64,000 nt of DNA from Streptomyces cathayae (GTDB lineage Bacteria > Actinomycetota > Actinomycetes > Streptomycetales > Streptomycetaceae): assembly GCF_029760955.1 (NCBI RefSeq), contig NZ_CP121682.1:4526001-4590000 (forward strand), given 5' to 3'. Both the position numbers and the translations under genes were made by a program. How positions within the stretch are numbered: position 1 is the stretch's first letter; every line of letters starts with the position of its first letter. This document shows, piece after piece, positions 50,497 to 59,583 of the stretch. The notes beneath the pieces were generated by a model. The model was given only the letters and a program-made list of their open reading frames with translations, was not told the DNA's origin and made no database searches.

Positions 50497-50967
50497 CTAT
50501 CGCCCGCCGTTGATCGAGCCGCGCTGTGCGACCAGCTCGTCGCGGATCTCCTTGAGCACCTCCAGCTCGGAGATCTCGACGATCTCCCGGGTGCCTTCCT
50601 TCGCCTTCCTGCGGGCCTCCACCCGGGCCAGGTAGCGAGCCATCGGCAGCACCATCAGGAAGTAGACGACAGCGGCCGTGATCACGAACTGGAGCGTCGA
50701 GCCGAGGACCGAGCCCCACAGGATGCTGACCCCCGTCGCGGCGTCTCCGGTGCCCTCGCAGGGGCCCTTCAGGCACGAGCTGTAGCTGTCCAGGTCCTGG
50801 GTGCCGAAGGCGCCGACCAGCGGATTGATCACGCCCTTCACCACCGAGTTGACGATGTTGGTGAAGGCCGCGCCGATGACCACGGCCACCGCCAGATCGA
50901 CGACGTTCCCGCGCATCAGGAAGGCCTTGAAGCCCTGCCAGATGCTCGGTTCGTTCTTCTCGCTCAC
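50497..50967 (-). CDS. mscL: large-conductance mechanosensitive channel MscL
   Basis: 156-residue channel subunit. Helix 1: FKAFLMRGNVVDLAVAVVIG, then AAFTNIVNSVVKGVINPLVG, the gate signature of MscL. An extracellular loop with two Cys (SSCLKGPCEG) is somewhat longer than in E. coli. Helix 2: GSTLQFVITAAVVYFLMVLP. A C-terminal bundle helix follows (ISELEVLKEIRDELVAQR). It opens under membrane tension to release solutes on hypo-osmotic shock. GTG start at 50967. Confidence 0.95.
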   Translation of the reverse strand: MSEKNEPSIWQGFKAFLMRGNVVDLAVAVVIGAAFTNIVNSVVKGVINPLVGAFGTQDLDSYSSCLKGPCEGTGDAATGVSILWGSVLGSTLQFVITAAVVYFLMVLPMARYLARVEARRKAKEGTREIVEISELEVLKEIRDELVAQRGSINGGR

Positions 50968-51105
50968 CTCGGAGCTCCATCCTGTAGGCGTGACGCCGGT
51001 GGCCGAACGCTCCGCAACCTACGACAGGGCATCGTCCATCTGCCCAGTGGGGCCCCTCGAACGGGGTGCGTGAGGTGAAGACGGCGTCAAGGGCCGGCGA
51101 ATCCC

Positions 51106-51738
51106 TCACCCCAGCGTCACCGCCAGCCGTGCCGTGGTGCTCGCGCCCGCCAGCTCGGCAGCGGTGGCACGCGGAACCGACAGCACCACCAGGGCCCCGC
51201 CCGCGTCCGGGGTCTCCGGCGGCTCCGGCACCTCTGTGACCCGTGCTCCCCGCGCGACCACGCGGGCTCCACCGCCGGCCGCACCGCCCGCGCCCCGCTC
51301 CCCGGCAGCGATGACGTCGACCCGGTCGCCCGGCCGCAGCAGCCGCACCGTGGCGGCGTCGGCGATCCGCACCGGTGCCGTGACCCGGTCGCCCGCAGGC
51401 CGGGTCCCTGCGGCACGGTCTCCCGTGGACCCGTCCGCCGAGGCGGCCGACGCCGACGTGACCCGCGTGCCCGAAGCGCCGTCCGGATGCCCGCGGGACC
51501 GGTCCGTCTCCCGTGGGCCCGCCGCCACCAGCGCCACCGCCGTGACGGCGAGGCCGACCGCCGCGGCCCGCCGCCGGTGCCGGACGAGCCGGCCGGACCA
51601 CAGCAGACCGTCACGCACCCGCACCGGCGCGAAGTGCGGCACCTCGCACCGGGGCGGGACACCGGCCGAAAAGGACGAGAAGGAGGAAGGAGAGGAAGGG
51701 AAGCGGTGCGAGGGCTCACGGGACGAAGAGAACGGCAC
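51106..51738 (-). CDS. SAF-domain (CpaB/RcpC-like) membrane-anchored protein
   Basis: 210-residue protein. Ser/Phe/Pro-rich N terminus, a basic stretch, one membrane helix near residues 60-80 (RRAAAVGLAVTAVALVAAG). Then come SAF-type sequences: VTAPVRIADAATVRLLRPGD followed by RVDVIAAG, a Gly/Ala loop, and LVVLSVPRATAAELAGAST. The SAF fold is found in Tad pilus protein CpaB/RcpC and sugar or flagellar proteins. A stand-alone copy downstream of an upstream minus-strand gene does not define a pilus locus here. GTG at 51738 has AGGTGG upstream. Confidence 0.75.
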   Translation of the reverse strand: MPFSSSREPSHRFPSSPSSFSSFSAGVPPRCEVPHFAPVRVRDGLLWSGRLVRHRRRAAAVGLAVTAVALVAAGPRETDRSRGHPDGASGTRVTSASAASADGSTGDRAAGTRPAGDRVTAPVRIADAATVRLLRPGDRVDVIAAGERGAGGAAGGGARVVARGARVTEVPEPPETPDAGGALVVLSVPRATAAELAGASTTARLAVTLG

Positions 51739-51861
51739 GGGACACCACCTGCGGCGAGGGAACGGCTTGCGCACCCCACGATGAGGCTTCCCGCCGTTCT
51801 CCGCCGGAGCCTGTGGACACACCGCGCCCTGTGGAAAACTCCCTCACCCGAACGTGCGGCC

Positions 51862-52713
51862 CTACGGCAGCGCGAACCCCGGGTCCATCCCGCCCAGTGC
51901 CGAGGCGCACAGGCAGTCCCGCTCCTCGGTGGCGGGCAGCGCCGCCACCGTGTCGAAGAGCACGTTCCGCAGGCGGTCCACGTTCGCCGCGAACACCCGC
52001 AGCACCTCGTCGTGCGAGACGCCCTCGCCGGTCTCGGCGCCGGCGTCGAGGTCGGTGACCAGGGTCAGGGACGTGTAGCAGAGCTCCAGCTCACGGGCGA
52101 GCATTGCCTCGGGATGGCCGGTCATGCCCACCACCGACCAGCCCTGCGCCCGGTGCCACGACGATTCGGCGCGGGTGGAGAAGCGCGGCCCCTCGACCAC
52201 GACCAGCGTGCCGCCGTCCACCGGTTCCCAGTCCCGTCCGCGCGCCGACTTCAGGGCGGCCGCCCGGCCGGTGGGGCAGTAGGGGTCGGCCGGCGACACG
52301 TGCACGACGTTCGGCACCGTGCCGTCGGGCAGCGGCAGCCCGTCGAAGTACGTGCCGACCCGGGACTTCGTACGGTCCACGAACTGGTCCGGGACCAGCA
52401 GCGTCCCCGGTCCGTACTCGGGCCGCAGCCCGCCCACCGCGCACGGTCCGAGCACCTGGCGGGCGCCGACCGACCTGAGTGCCCACAGGTTGGCCCGGTA
52501 GTTGATCCGGTGCGGCGGCAGATGGTGGCCGCGTCCGTGCCGGGGGAGGAAGGCGACCCGCCGGCCGGCCAGCTCGCCGAGGAAGAGGGAGTCGCTGGGC
52601 GCCCCGTACGGGGTGTCCACCCGGACCTCGGTCACGTCGTCGAGGAAGGAGTAGAAACCGGAGCCGCCGATCACGCCGATCTCGGCGTTCGCCTTGTGCA
52701 CCATGTTCGCCAT
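51862..52713 (-). CDS. mtnP: S-methyl-5'-thioadenosine phosphorylase (MtnP-like)
   Basis: 283-residue nucleoside phosphorylase. GVIGGSGFYSFLDDV at the N terminus is the phosphate-binding loop. Next are FLPRHGRGHHLPPHRINYRA, DQFVDRTKSR, VVVEGPRFSTRAESSWHR and MTGHPEAMLARELELCYTSL (base binding). It splits methylthioadenosine to adenine and methylthioribose 1-phosphate in polyamine/SAM salvage. Start ATG 52713 or 52704. It lies between the SAF protein and FmdB genes on the same strand, with a terminator on the 5' side. Confidence 0.9.
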   Translation of the reverse strand: MANMVHKANAEIGVIGGSGFYSFLDDVTEVRVDTPYGAPSDSLFLGELAGRRVAFLPRHGRGHHLPPHRINYRANLWALRSVGARQVLGPCAVGGLRPEYGPGTLLVPDQFVDRTKSRVGTYFDGLPLPDGTVPNVVHVSPADPYCPTGRAAALKSARGRDWEPVDGGTLVVVEGPRFSTRAESSWHRAQGWSVVGMTGHPEAMLARELELCYTSLTLVTDLDAGAETGEGVSHDEVLRVFAANVDRLRNVLFDTVAALPATEERDCLCASALGGMDPGFALP

Positions 52714-52764
52714 GCCCCGCACCCTAACCGCCCCGAAAACGCCCCGGGACCGCTCCCGGAAACG

Positions 52765-52803
52765 CCGTGGACCCCGTCGTCGGACGACGACGGGGGTCCA
52801 CGG
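52765..52803 (-). terminator. hairpin after the FmdB gene
   Basis: CCGTGGACCCC-GTCGTC / GACGAC-GGGGGTCCACGG, read on the minus strand after the FmdB stop. Confidence 0.65.
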
Positions 52804-52813
52804 GAAACCGGGC

Positions 52814-53146
52814 CTACGCGGCGGTGGTGCTGCTGGAGCCGGTCGACGGGCCCGAGCTCGAGCCCGAGGAGGACGACGCCGAGCCCGAGGAGGAAGACGA
52901 CGAGGACGACGACGAGCTCGTCGAGGAGTCGGACGACTTCGACGCCGCCGGGGTGCTGCTCGACGAGGAGCCCCGGCTGTCGTTGCGGTAGAAGCCGGAG
53001 CCCTTGAAGACAATGCCGACCGCCGAGAACACCTTCTTCAGGCGGCCCTGGCAGTTCGGGCACTCGGTCAGAGCGTCGTCGGTGAACTTCTGCACCGCCT
53101 CGAGGCCCTCGCCGCACTCGGTGCACTGGTACTGATAGGTGGGCAC
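52814..53146 (-). CDS. FmdB-family zinc-ribbon protein with Ser-rich tail
   Basis: 110-residue protein. Residues 1-50 are a zinc ribbon: PTYQYQCTECGEGLEAVQKF and TECPNCQGRLKKVFSAVGIV (two CxxC pairs near 8/11 and 29/32). Residues 60-110 are almost only Ser with Gly/Thr/Ala. FmdB proteins are putative regulators; their partners are unknown. The Ser-rich tail is common in Streptomyces members. GTG start with AGGAGGAAG upstream. Confidence 0.88.
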   Translation of the reverse strand: MPTYQYQCTECGEGLEAVQKFTDDALTECPNCQGRLKKVFSAVGIVFKGSGFYRNDSRGSSSSSTPAASKSSDSSTSSSSSSSSSSSGSASSSSGSSSGPSTGSSSTTAA

Positions 53147-53214
53147 TGTCTTCCTCCTGGCACTCTCACTCGATGAGTGCTAAACGACGCTTCATAGTGC
53201 CGTATTCCGGGTGT

Positions 53215-54501
53215 TCAGTCCACTGTGACGGGCGAGCGGTGACCCACGCCACGTGCGACGGTGCGTCCGTGCGGGGCCGGCACCAGCCGTGACCGCAGCG
53301 CCAGCAGGGTCACCAGGGCGAGCACCGTACCGCCCATCGGCACCAGGAAACCGGAGCCGTCCCACAGGCGGTCCTCGAACTGTCCGGCGACGGTGACCGC
53401 GGCCGCCTGACCGAGTGCCACCGCGCCGGTCAGCCAGGTGAAGGCCTCGGTGCGGGCCCCCGCCGGAACCAGGTCGTCGACCATGGTGAAACCGGTGATC
53501 AGGGCGGGCGCGATGCACATGCCGACCAGGAGCCCGAGCGCTGCGAGGAGCAGCGACGACTGGGCGGTCCACAGGGCGGACGCGCTCACCGCGAGCGCCG
53601 CGTACCCGACGACGAGGCGCCGCTGCGGGGCGACCTTCCAGGCGATGGCGCCGCAGGCGATGCCGGAGAGCATGTTGCCCGCGGCGAAGACGCCGTACAG
53701 GACGCCGTTCAGACCGGGTTCGCCGATCGACTCGGTGTACGCGGCCAGCGACACCTGCATGCCGCCGAAGACGGACCCGATGCCCAGGAAGGTGACGATC
53801 AGCACGCGCACCCCGGGGACGCGCAGGGCGGAGGCGTGCTGCACGCGCGCGTGCCCGCCGGCGGCGACCTCGGGCTGGGTGCCCTTCTGCGCGGCGAACA
53901 GCAGACCGCCGACCAGGGTCAGCGCGGCCTCGGTGACCAGGCCCGCGGCCGGGTTCACGGCCGTGCACAGGGCGGTGGCCAGCAGCGGTCCGACGACGAA
54001 GGTCAACTCGTCGGTGACGGACTCGAAGGCCGCCGCGGTGGTCATCAGCGGGGAGTCCTTGAGCTTGACGCCCCAGCGGGCGCGCACCATGGGCCCGATC
54101 TGGGGCACCGAGGCGCCGGTGGGAACGGCCGCGACGAACAGTGCCCACAGCGGGGCGTCGGTCAGCGCCAGCGCGGTCAGGGCCAGCGCGGACAGGGTGT
54201 GCAGCAGCACACCGGGGACGAGTACGGCGCGCTGCCCGTGGCGGTCGGCGAGCCGGCCGCTGAAGGGCGCGAACAGGGCCATGGAGACACCGGTGGCCGC
54301 CGCGACGGCGCCGGCCGCGCCGTAGGAACCGGTGGTGTGCTGCACCAGCAGCACGATGGAGAGGGTGAGCATCGCGAACGGCTGGCGTGCCGCGAAACCG
54401 GGGAGCAGGAACGTCCAGGCGCCGCGGGTGCGCAGCAAGCGGCCGTATCCCGGACGGGAGGTGGCCGCGGAGTCCTTCGACGTGGTGACCGTGGATGCCA
54501 C
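53215..54501 (-). CDS. MFS transporter (SCO-type, 12 helices)
   Basis: 428-residue transporter. Twelve helices; loop 2-3 reads APFSGRLADRHGQRAVLVPG (motif A). The N terminus resembles the actinobacterial MFS group with RTRGAWTFLLPGFAARQPFA. Substrate unknown. GTG start at 54501 with a weak AAAGG ribosome-binding site. It is monocistronic; a gap with no gene separates it from the antiporter on its 5' side. Confidence 0.88.
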   Translation of the reverse strand: MASTVTTSKDSAATSRPGYGRLLRTRGAWTFLLPGFAARQPFAMLTLSIVLLVQHTTGSYGAAGAVAAATGVSMALFAPFSGRLADRHGQRAVLVPGVLLHTLSALALTALALTDAPLWALFVAAVPTGASVPQIGPMVRARWGVKLKDSPLMTTAAAFESVTDELTFVVGPLLATALCTAVNPAAGLVTEAALTLVGGLLFAAQKGTQPEVAAGGHARVQHASALRVPGVRVLIVTFLGIGSVFGGMQVSLAAYTESIGEPGLNGVLYGVFAAGNMLSGIACGAIAWKVAPQRRLVVGYAALAVSASALWTAQSSLLLAALGLLVGMCIAPALITGFTMVDDLVPAGARTEAFTWLTGAVALGQAAAVTVAGQFEDRLWDGSGFLVPMGGTVLALVTLLALRSRLVPAPHGRTVARGVGHRSPVTVD

Positions 54502-54825
54502 GGCCCGTGCCTTTCTGCCGCCTGGTGGCGCGCGGCCCTCACACTCGGGCTTCGGGCACGCCGAGAGCTGTCCTCTTGCGCTGACTGCGGTAGATGCCGG
54601 GTGCCACAGCTCAGGGCAGGTCGGCCGCCATACGGTCGCGCCAGCTCTGCGTCAGGCAGAGTTGGTTCGATCTGGGTACTCCATGCATGGTACAGGCGTC
54701 GCTTCGGCGCGGTCGGGCGTCCACCGGCGGCAAGGGCTTGTGCGCCGCTGGAACCGGGCGCCGGGAGACCATGACCCGGTGGAACCGGGCACTGCGGGGC
54801 CGTGACCCGGTGGACGACGGACGTG
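54502..54825. other. 324-bp gap between antiporter stop and MFS start
   Basis: No gene is recognised. It contains a CCATGCATGG palindrome within GGTACTCCATGCATGGTACA (about 54675-54694), a possible operator for the MFS gene, and a repeated TGACCCGGTGGA (54771, 54802) near the antiporter stop. Confidence 0.4.
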
Positions 54826-56355
54826 TCAGCGCTTCGGGTCCTCGCCGTCGATGCCCAGCCAGTCGGCCAGCTTGCCGCCCTGGCCCACCGCGCGCAGGCG
54901 GCGTTCGGTGGCGTCCCGGACCGGGTCGGTGGCGACGACGAGGAGTTCGTCCCCGTGCCGCAGCATCGTCGTCGGCAGCGGGACGAACGAGGTGCCCCCG
55001 CGCACGACGAGTGTGACGGCCGCCCCTTTCGGCAGCCGGAGTTCGGCGACCTCCACACCGTGCATCTTCGACTCCTGAGGGATGTCGACCGACAGCAGAT
55101 GCCCGCGCAGCCGTTCCAGGGGCGCCGACTCGATGCCCAGGTCGGCGGCCTCCGTACCCGTGCCGAGCCGCAGCTTGCCGGCCAGCCACGGCAGCGTCGG
55201 CCCCTGGACGAGGGTGTAGACGACGACCAGGACGAAGACGATGTTGAAGATCCTCCGGCTGCCCTCGACGCCCTCCACCATCGGAATCGTCGCCAGGATG
55301 ATGGGCACGGCGCCGCGCAGTCCCGCCCACGACATCAGCGTCTGCTCCTGCCAGGGCACCCGGAACGGCAGCAGGCACAGCACGACGCTCAGCGGACGGG
55401 CCACCACGGTCAGCACCAGCCCGATGAGCAGCGCGGGCACGATGTCGTCGCCCAGTTCGTGCGGGGAGACCAGCAGACCGAGCAGGACGAACATGCCGAT
55501 CTGGGCGATCCAGCCGAGCCCCTCGGCGAAGCCGCGGGTGGCGGGCCAGTGCGGCAGTCTGGCGTTGCCCAGCACCATCGCGGCGAGGTAGACGGCGAGG
55601 AAGCCGCTGCCGTGGGCCATGGCGCCCGCCGCGTAGGCGGTGACGGCGATGGCCATGACGGCGATCGGGTAGAGGCCGGAGGCGGGCAGTGCCACGTGCC
55701 GGAGCCCCCAGGCGCCCAGCCAGCCCACCGCGAGTCCGACGGCGGCGCCGATGGCCAGTTCCAGGGTGATCTCGCCGAGCAGGATGTACCAGTGCTCGAT
55801 CGGGCCGGCCGTGGAGAAGGCGAGCACCAGGATGACCACGGGGGCGTCGTTGAAGCCGGACTCGGCCTCCAGGGTGCCCGTCACGCGTGGGGGGAGCGGA
55901 ATGCGCCGCAGTACGGAGAAGACGGCCGCCGCGTCGGTCGAGGACACCACCGCGCCGACGATGAGGGCCTGCCGCCACTCCAGACCGACCAGGAAGTGCG
56001 CGGCCGTCGCGGTGACCCCGACGCTCACCGCGACGCCGACGGTCGCGAGCGCGGCGGAGGCGGGCAGGACGGGTCTGGTCTCCGCCCACTTGGTGCCCAG
56101 ACCGCCCTCGGCCAGGATCACCACCAGGGCCGCGTACCCGAAGACCTGCGTCAGCTCGGCGTTGTCGAACTGGACGTGGCCGATGCCGTCCTGGCCGATG
56201 GCGACGCCGATGCCGAGATAGACGAGCAGGCTGGGGAGCCCGCTGCGCGAGGAGATCCGGACCGCTGCGACGGCGACGAGCAGGATCAGCGAGCAGACGA
56301 GCAGGAGCTGGTTGAGGTGGTGGACAGTCAGCGGCCGTTCCCTTCCCTGGCTCAC
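54826..56355 (-). CDS. CPA1-family potassium/sodium-proton antiporter with TrkA-C domain
   Basis: About 509 residues. Twelve to thirteen helices run from residue ~10 to ~390. Transport-site motif AESGFNDAPVVILVLAF near helix 5-6, with ND conserved. Then come GSGFLAVYLAAMVLGNARLP and SWAGLRGAVPIILATIP. The C-terminal soluble part (MHGVEVAELRLPKGAAVTLV, RHGDELLVVATDPVRDATER) is a TrkA-C/RCK_C nucleotide-sensing domain. It resembles NhaP2/CvrA, which exchange K+ or Na+ for H+. GTG at 56355 is used; a CTG at 56331 behind GGGAAGGG has the better spacing and may be the real start. Confidence 0.9.
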   Translation of the reverse strand: MSQGRERPLTVHHLNQLLLVCSLILLVAVAAVRISSRSGLPSLLVYLGIGVAIGQDGIGHVQFDNAELTQVFGYAALVVILAEGGLGTKWAETRPVLPASAALATVGVAVSVGVTATAAHFLVGLEWRQALIVGAVVSSTDAAAVFSVLRRIPLPPRVTGTLEAESGFNDAPVVILVLAFSTAGPIEHWYILLGEITLELAIGAAVGLAVGWLGAWGLRHVALPASGLYPIAVMAIAVTAYAAGAMAHGSGFLAVYLAAMVLGNARLPHWPATRGFAEGLGWIAQIGMFVLLGLLVSPHELGDDIVPALLIGLVLTVVARPLSVVLCLLPFRVPWQEQTLMSWAGLRGAVPIILATIPMVEGVEGSRRIFNIVFVLVVVYTLVQGPTLPWLAGKLRLGTGTEAADLGIESAPLERLRGHLLSVDIPQESKMHGVEVAELRLPKGAAVTLVVRGGTSFVPLPTTMLRHGDELLVVATDPVRDATERRLRAVGQGGKLADWLGIDGEDPKR

Positions 56356-56599
56356 GTGCGGCGCGCCCGACCTCGGCTGCGGGGCGCGGGAAGCCGTCGC
56401 GTTCGCGGCGAACCGCTTCGTTACCTTACCTAACTCTTGACGCGTTCTTGATGCGCCCACCTGGCATCATCGAACGTCCGTCCGGGCTGGTTCCCGACTC
56501 CGCGTCAAGCGGCGTGGGGTCCTGCGCCTATCGTTGCTCCAGCGCTCAGTTAAAAGCACAGCCCGCCCTGCCGCTCGCGTAAGGACAGCAAGGACAGCG

Positions 56600-59443
56600 A
56601 TGCCCACCGACACCACCGCCTCCACGGGTCAGCAACCCGTCAAGTCCGGCCGGAAAAGGGGGCGCAAAGCCCGTCTGCTCGTGTTCGTCCTGGTGCTGGC
56701 CCTGATCGGCGGTGTCGCCTACGGGGCGTACTGGTCGATCGGCACCGTGCGTGCCTCCTTCCCGCAGACCAAGGGATCGATCACGCTCAAGGGCCTGTCG
56801 GGTCCCGTCGACGTCAAACGCGACGGCCACGGCATCCCGCAGATCTACGCCTCCTCCGACGAGGACCTGTTCATGGCGCAGGGCTACGTCCAGGCGCAGG
56901 ACCGGTTCTACGAGATGGACGTGCGCCGGCACATGACCTCCGGGCGCCTGTCGGAGATGTTCGGCGAGAGCCAGATCGAGAACGACGAGTTCCTGCGCAC
57001 CCTGGGCTGGGACCGGGTCGCGAAGCAGGAGTACGAGAAGAAGCTCTCCCCCGCCACGAAGAAGTACCTCGACGCCTACGCCAAGGGGGTCAACGCCTAC
57101 CTGGAGGGCAAGGAGGGCGCGGACATCTCCCTGGAGTACGCGGCGCTGGGCTTCACCAACGACTACACGCCCGGACCGTGGACCCCGGTGGACTCCGTGG
57201 CCTGGCTGAAGGCGATGGCCTGGGACCTGCGCGGCAACATGCAGGACGAGATCGACCGCGCCCTGCTGACCAGCCGGCTGGGCCCCGAGCAGATCGCCGA
57301 CCTGTACCCGGCGTATCCGTACGGCCGGAACAAGCCGGTGGTCCAGGAGGGCCAGTACAACGAGCTGACCGGGGCCTACGAGTCGGGCGGCGGCGAGAGC
57401 GGCACGGGCGACGGGACCGGGACCGGCGACGGAACCGGAACCGGCATCGGCGGTGACGGCACCGGCGTGGGCACCGACCCGGGCACGGGTGCGGGCACCG
57501 GCGGTGCGGAGGGCGCGTCCGGTGCCGTCGGGACCGGCGGGGGCGGTCTGGAGAGCCAGCTGTCGGGGCTCCAGGAGGTCCTGCAGAACCTGCCCACGGC
57601 CGTCGGCGTCAACGGCGACGGCATCGGCTCCAACTCCTGGGTGGTTTCCGGCGATCACACCGTCACCGGTGAGCCGCTGCTGGCCAACGATCCGCACCTG
57701 TCGGCCTCGCTGCCGTCCGTCTGGTACCAGATGGGCCTGCACTGCCGCAGCGTCTCCGCCGCCTGCCAGTACGACGTCACCGGCTTCACCTTCGCGGGCA
57801 TGCCCGGCGTGATAATCGGCCACAACGCGGACGTCGCCTGGGGCCTGACCAACTCCGGTGTCGACGTCACCGACCTCTACCTGGAGAAGATCACCGGCGA
57901 GGGCTACCAGTACGACGGCAAGGTGGTGCCCTTCAAGGCGCGCGAGGAGACCATCAAGGTCGCCGGCGGCGCGTCGCGGAAGATCATCGTCAGGGAGACC
58001 GGCAACGGCCCGCTGCTCTCCGACCGTTCCCCCGAGCTGGTGCGGACCGGGAAGAAGGCCACCGTCGACTCCGCCGCGCCCGACCGGGGCGACGGCTACG
58101 GTGTCTCGCTGCGCTGGACCGCGCTGGAGGCGGGCCGCACCATGGACGCCGTCTTCGCGATGAACCGCGCGAAGAACTGGGACGACTTCCGCGAGGCGGC
58201 CACCCTCTTCGAGGTGCCCTCGCAGAACCTCGTCTACGCGGACACCGAGGGCCACATCGGCTACACCCTGCCGGGCAGGATCCCCACCCGCGCGAAGAAC
58301 CACGACGGCTCCGTCCCGGCACCCGGCTGGAACTCGGAGTACCGCTGGACCGACTGGATAGACCAGGACGCGCTGCCCTACGAGTTCGACCCCGACCGCG
58401 GCTACATCGTCACCGCCAACCAGGCCGTGGTCGACCCCGACGCGTACCCGTACACCCTGACCACCGACTGGGGCTACGGCGCCCGCAGCCAGCGGATCAA
58501 CGATCTGATCCAGTCGAAGATCAAGGACGGCGGCAAGATCTCCACCGACGACATGCGGCAGATGCAGCTCGACAACAGCAGCGGTATCGCCAAGCTGCTG
58601 GTGCCCGAACTGCTCAAGATCGACGTCAAGGACCCGGAGGTCCGCAAGGCGCAGAAGCTGCTGGAGGGCTGGGACTACACCCAGGACGCCGACTCCGCGG
58701 CCGCCGCCTACTTCAACTCCGTCTGGCGCAACGTCCTCAAGCTCGGCTTCGGCCACAAGCTGCCCAAGGAGCTGCGGGTCAAGGGCCAGTGCCTGTGGGT
58801 CGACCCGGTCAACCCCACCGGGCCCGCCGACGAGAGCGCCAAGGTGCGCGAGTGCGGCATGCGCGAGGCCGACCAGGCCCAGCCCGACGGCGGCGACCGC
58901 TGGTTCGAGGTGGTCCGCACGCTGATGGAGAAGGAGGACAGCGCCTGGTGGACGACCCCGAAGGCGGGCGCACGCGAGGGCGCGGAGAACCGCGACGAGC
59001 TGTTCAGGCGCGCCATGATCGACGCCCGCTGGGAGCTCACCGCCAAGCTCGGCAAGGACATCGACACCTGGAGCTGGGGCCGGCTGCACCGCCTGTTCCT
59101 GAAGAACCAGACCCTGGGCACCTCCGGCCCCGACGTCCTGCAGTACGTCCTCAACCGCGGCCCCTGGAAGCTCGGCGGCGGCGAGGCCACGGTCAACGCG
59201 ACCGGCTGGAACGCCGCGGGCGGCTACGGGGTGGTGTGGGTGCCGTCGATGCGGATGGTGGTCAACCTCGGCGACCTCGACAAGTCGCGGTGGATCAACC
59301 TCTCCGGCGCCTCCGGCCACGCCTACAGCTCCCACTACGTCGACCAGACGGACAAGTGGGCCGAGGGCGAACTGCTGGAGTGGGCGTACTCGGACAAGGC
59401 GGTCGAGGGCAGCACCAGCGACACGCTGCTGCTCAAGCCCTGA
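56600..59443 (+). CDS. penicillin acylase-family N-terminal nucleophile hydrolase
   Basis: 947-residue precursor. Signal-anchor helix near 28-50 (LLVFVLVLALIGGVAYGAYW). Alpha chain with GPVDVKRDGHGIPQIYASSD and QGYVQAQDRFYEMDVRRHMT. A Gly/Thr/Asp-rich spacer spans about 263-314. Then the beta chain follows, with the nucleophile Ser near residue 344 in GSNSWVVSGDHTVTGEPLLA, and LLANDPHLSASLPSVWYQMG. The family matures by autocatalytic cleavage before this Ser and removes acyl chains from beta-lactams, quorum-sensing lactones or lipids. ATG 56600 follows AAGGACAGC. It is convergent with the cyclo-ligase gene across a strong hairpin. Confidence 0.93.
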   Translation: MPTDTTASTGQQPVKSGRKRGRKARLLVFVLVLALIGGVAYGAYWSIGTVRASFPQTKGSITLKGLSGPVDVKRDGHGIPQIYASSDEDLFMAQGYVQAQDRFYEMDVRRHMTSGRLSEMFGESQIENDEFLRTLGWDRVAKQEYEKKLSPATKKYLDAYAKGVNAYLEGKEGADISLEYAALGFTNDYTPGPWTPVDSVAWLKAMAWDLRGNMQDEIDRALLTSRLGPEQIADLYPAYPYGRNKPVVQEGQYNELTGAYESGGGESGTGDGTGTGDGTGTGIGGDGTGVGTDPGTGAGTGGAEGASGAVGTGGGGLESQLSGLQEVLQNLPTAVGVNGDGIGSNSWVVSGDHTVTGEPLLANDPHLSASLPSVWYQMGLHCRSVSAACQYDVTGFTFAGMPGVIIGHNADVAWGLTNSGVDVTDLYLEKITGEGYQYDGKVVPFKAREETIKVAGGASRKIIVRETGNGPLLSDRSPELVRTGKKATVDSAAPDRGDGYGVSLRWTALEAGRTMDAVFAMNRAKNWDDFREAATLFEVPSQNLVYADTEGHIGYTLPGRIPTRAKNHDGSVPAPGWNSEYRWTDWIDQDALPYEFDPDRGYIVTANQAVVDPDAYPYTLTTDWGYGARSQRINDLIQSKIKDGGKISTDDMRQMQLDNSSGIAKLLVPELLKIDVKDPEVRKAQKLLEGWDYTQDADSAAAAYFNSVWRNVLKLGFGHKLPKELRVKGQCLWVDPVNPTGPADESAKVRECGMREADQAQPDGGDRWFEVVRTLMEKEDSAWWTTPKAGAREGAENRDELFRRAMIDARWELTAKLGKDIDTWSWGRLHRLFLKNQTLGTSGPDVLQYVLNRGPWKLGGGEATVNATGWNAAGGYGVVWVPSMRMVVNLGDLDKSRWINLSGASGHAYSSHYVDQTDKWAEGELLEWAYSDKAVEGSTSDTLLLKP

Positions 59444-59481
59444 GAGGCCCGGCCCTCGACGCATGAGGCATGAGGCATGAC

Positions 59482-59531
59482 GCATGAGGAAGGCGGCCGC
59501 CACGTACGCGTGGCGGCCGCCTTCCTCATGC
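59482..59531. terminator. 23-bp perfect stem between convergent genes
   Basis: GCATGAGGAAGGCGGCCGCC (plus ACG) pairs perfectly with its complement across a TACG loop. A bidirectional terminator shared by the penicillin acylase and cyclo-ligase genes. Four GCATGAG-like units precede it at 59460-59489. Confidence 0.85.
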
Positions 59532-59583
59532 CGGGGCCTCCGGGCCTGCGGTCCCGCCGAGGCCGCCGGAGCGGTGCCGGCGC

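Noticed and set aside
56546..59503. A 985-codon open frame on the minus strand across the penicillin acylase gene
   Set aside because: It mirrors the acylase gene, with Val/Gly/Leu/Asp-rich antisense composition and no domain. High-GC3 coding DNA leaves long antisense frames open.
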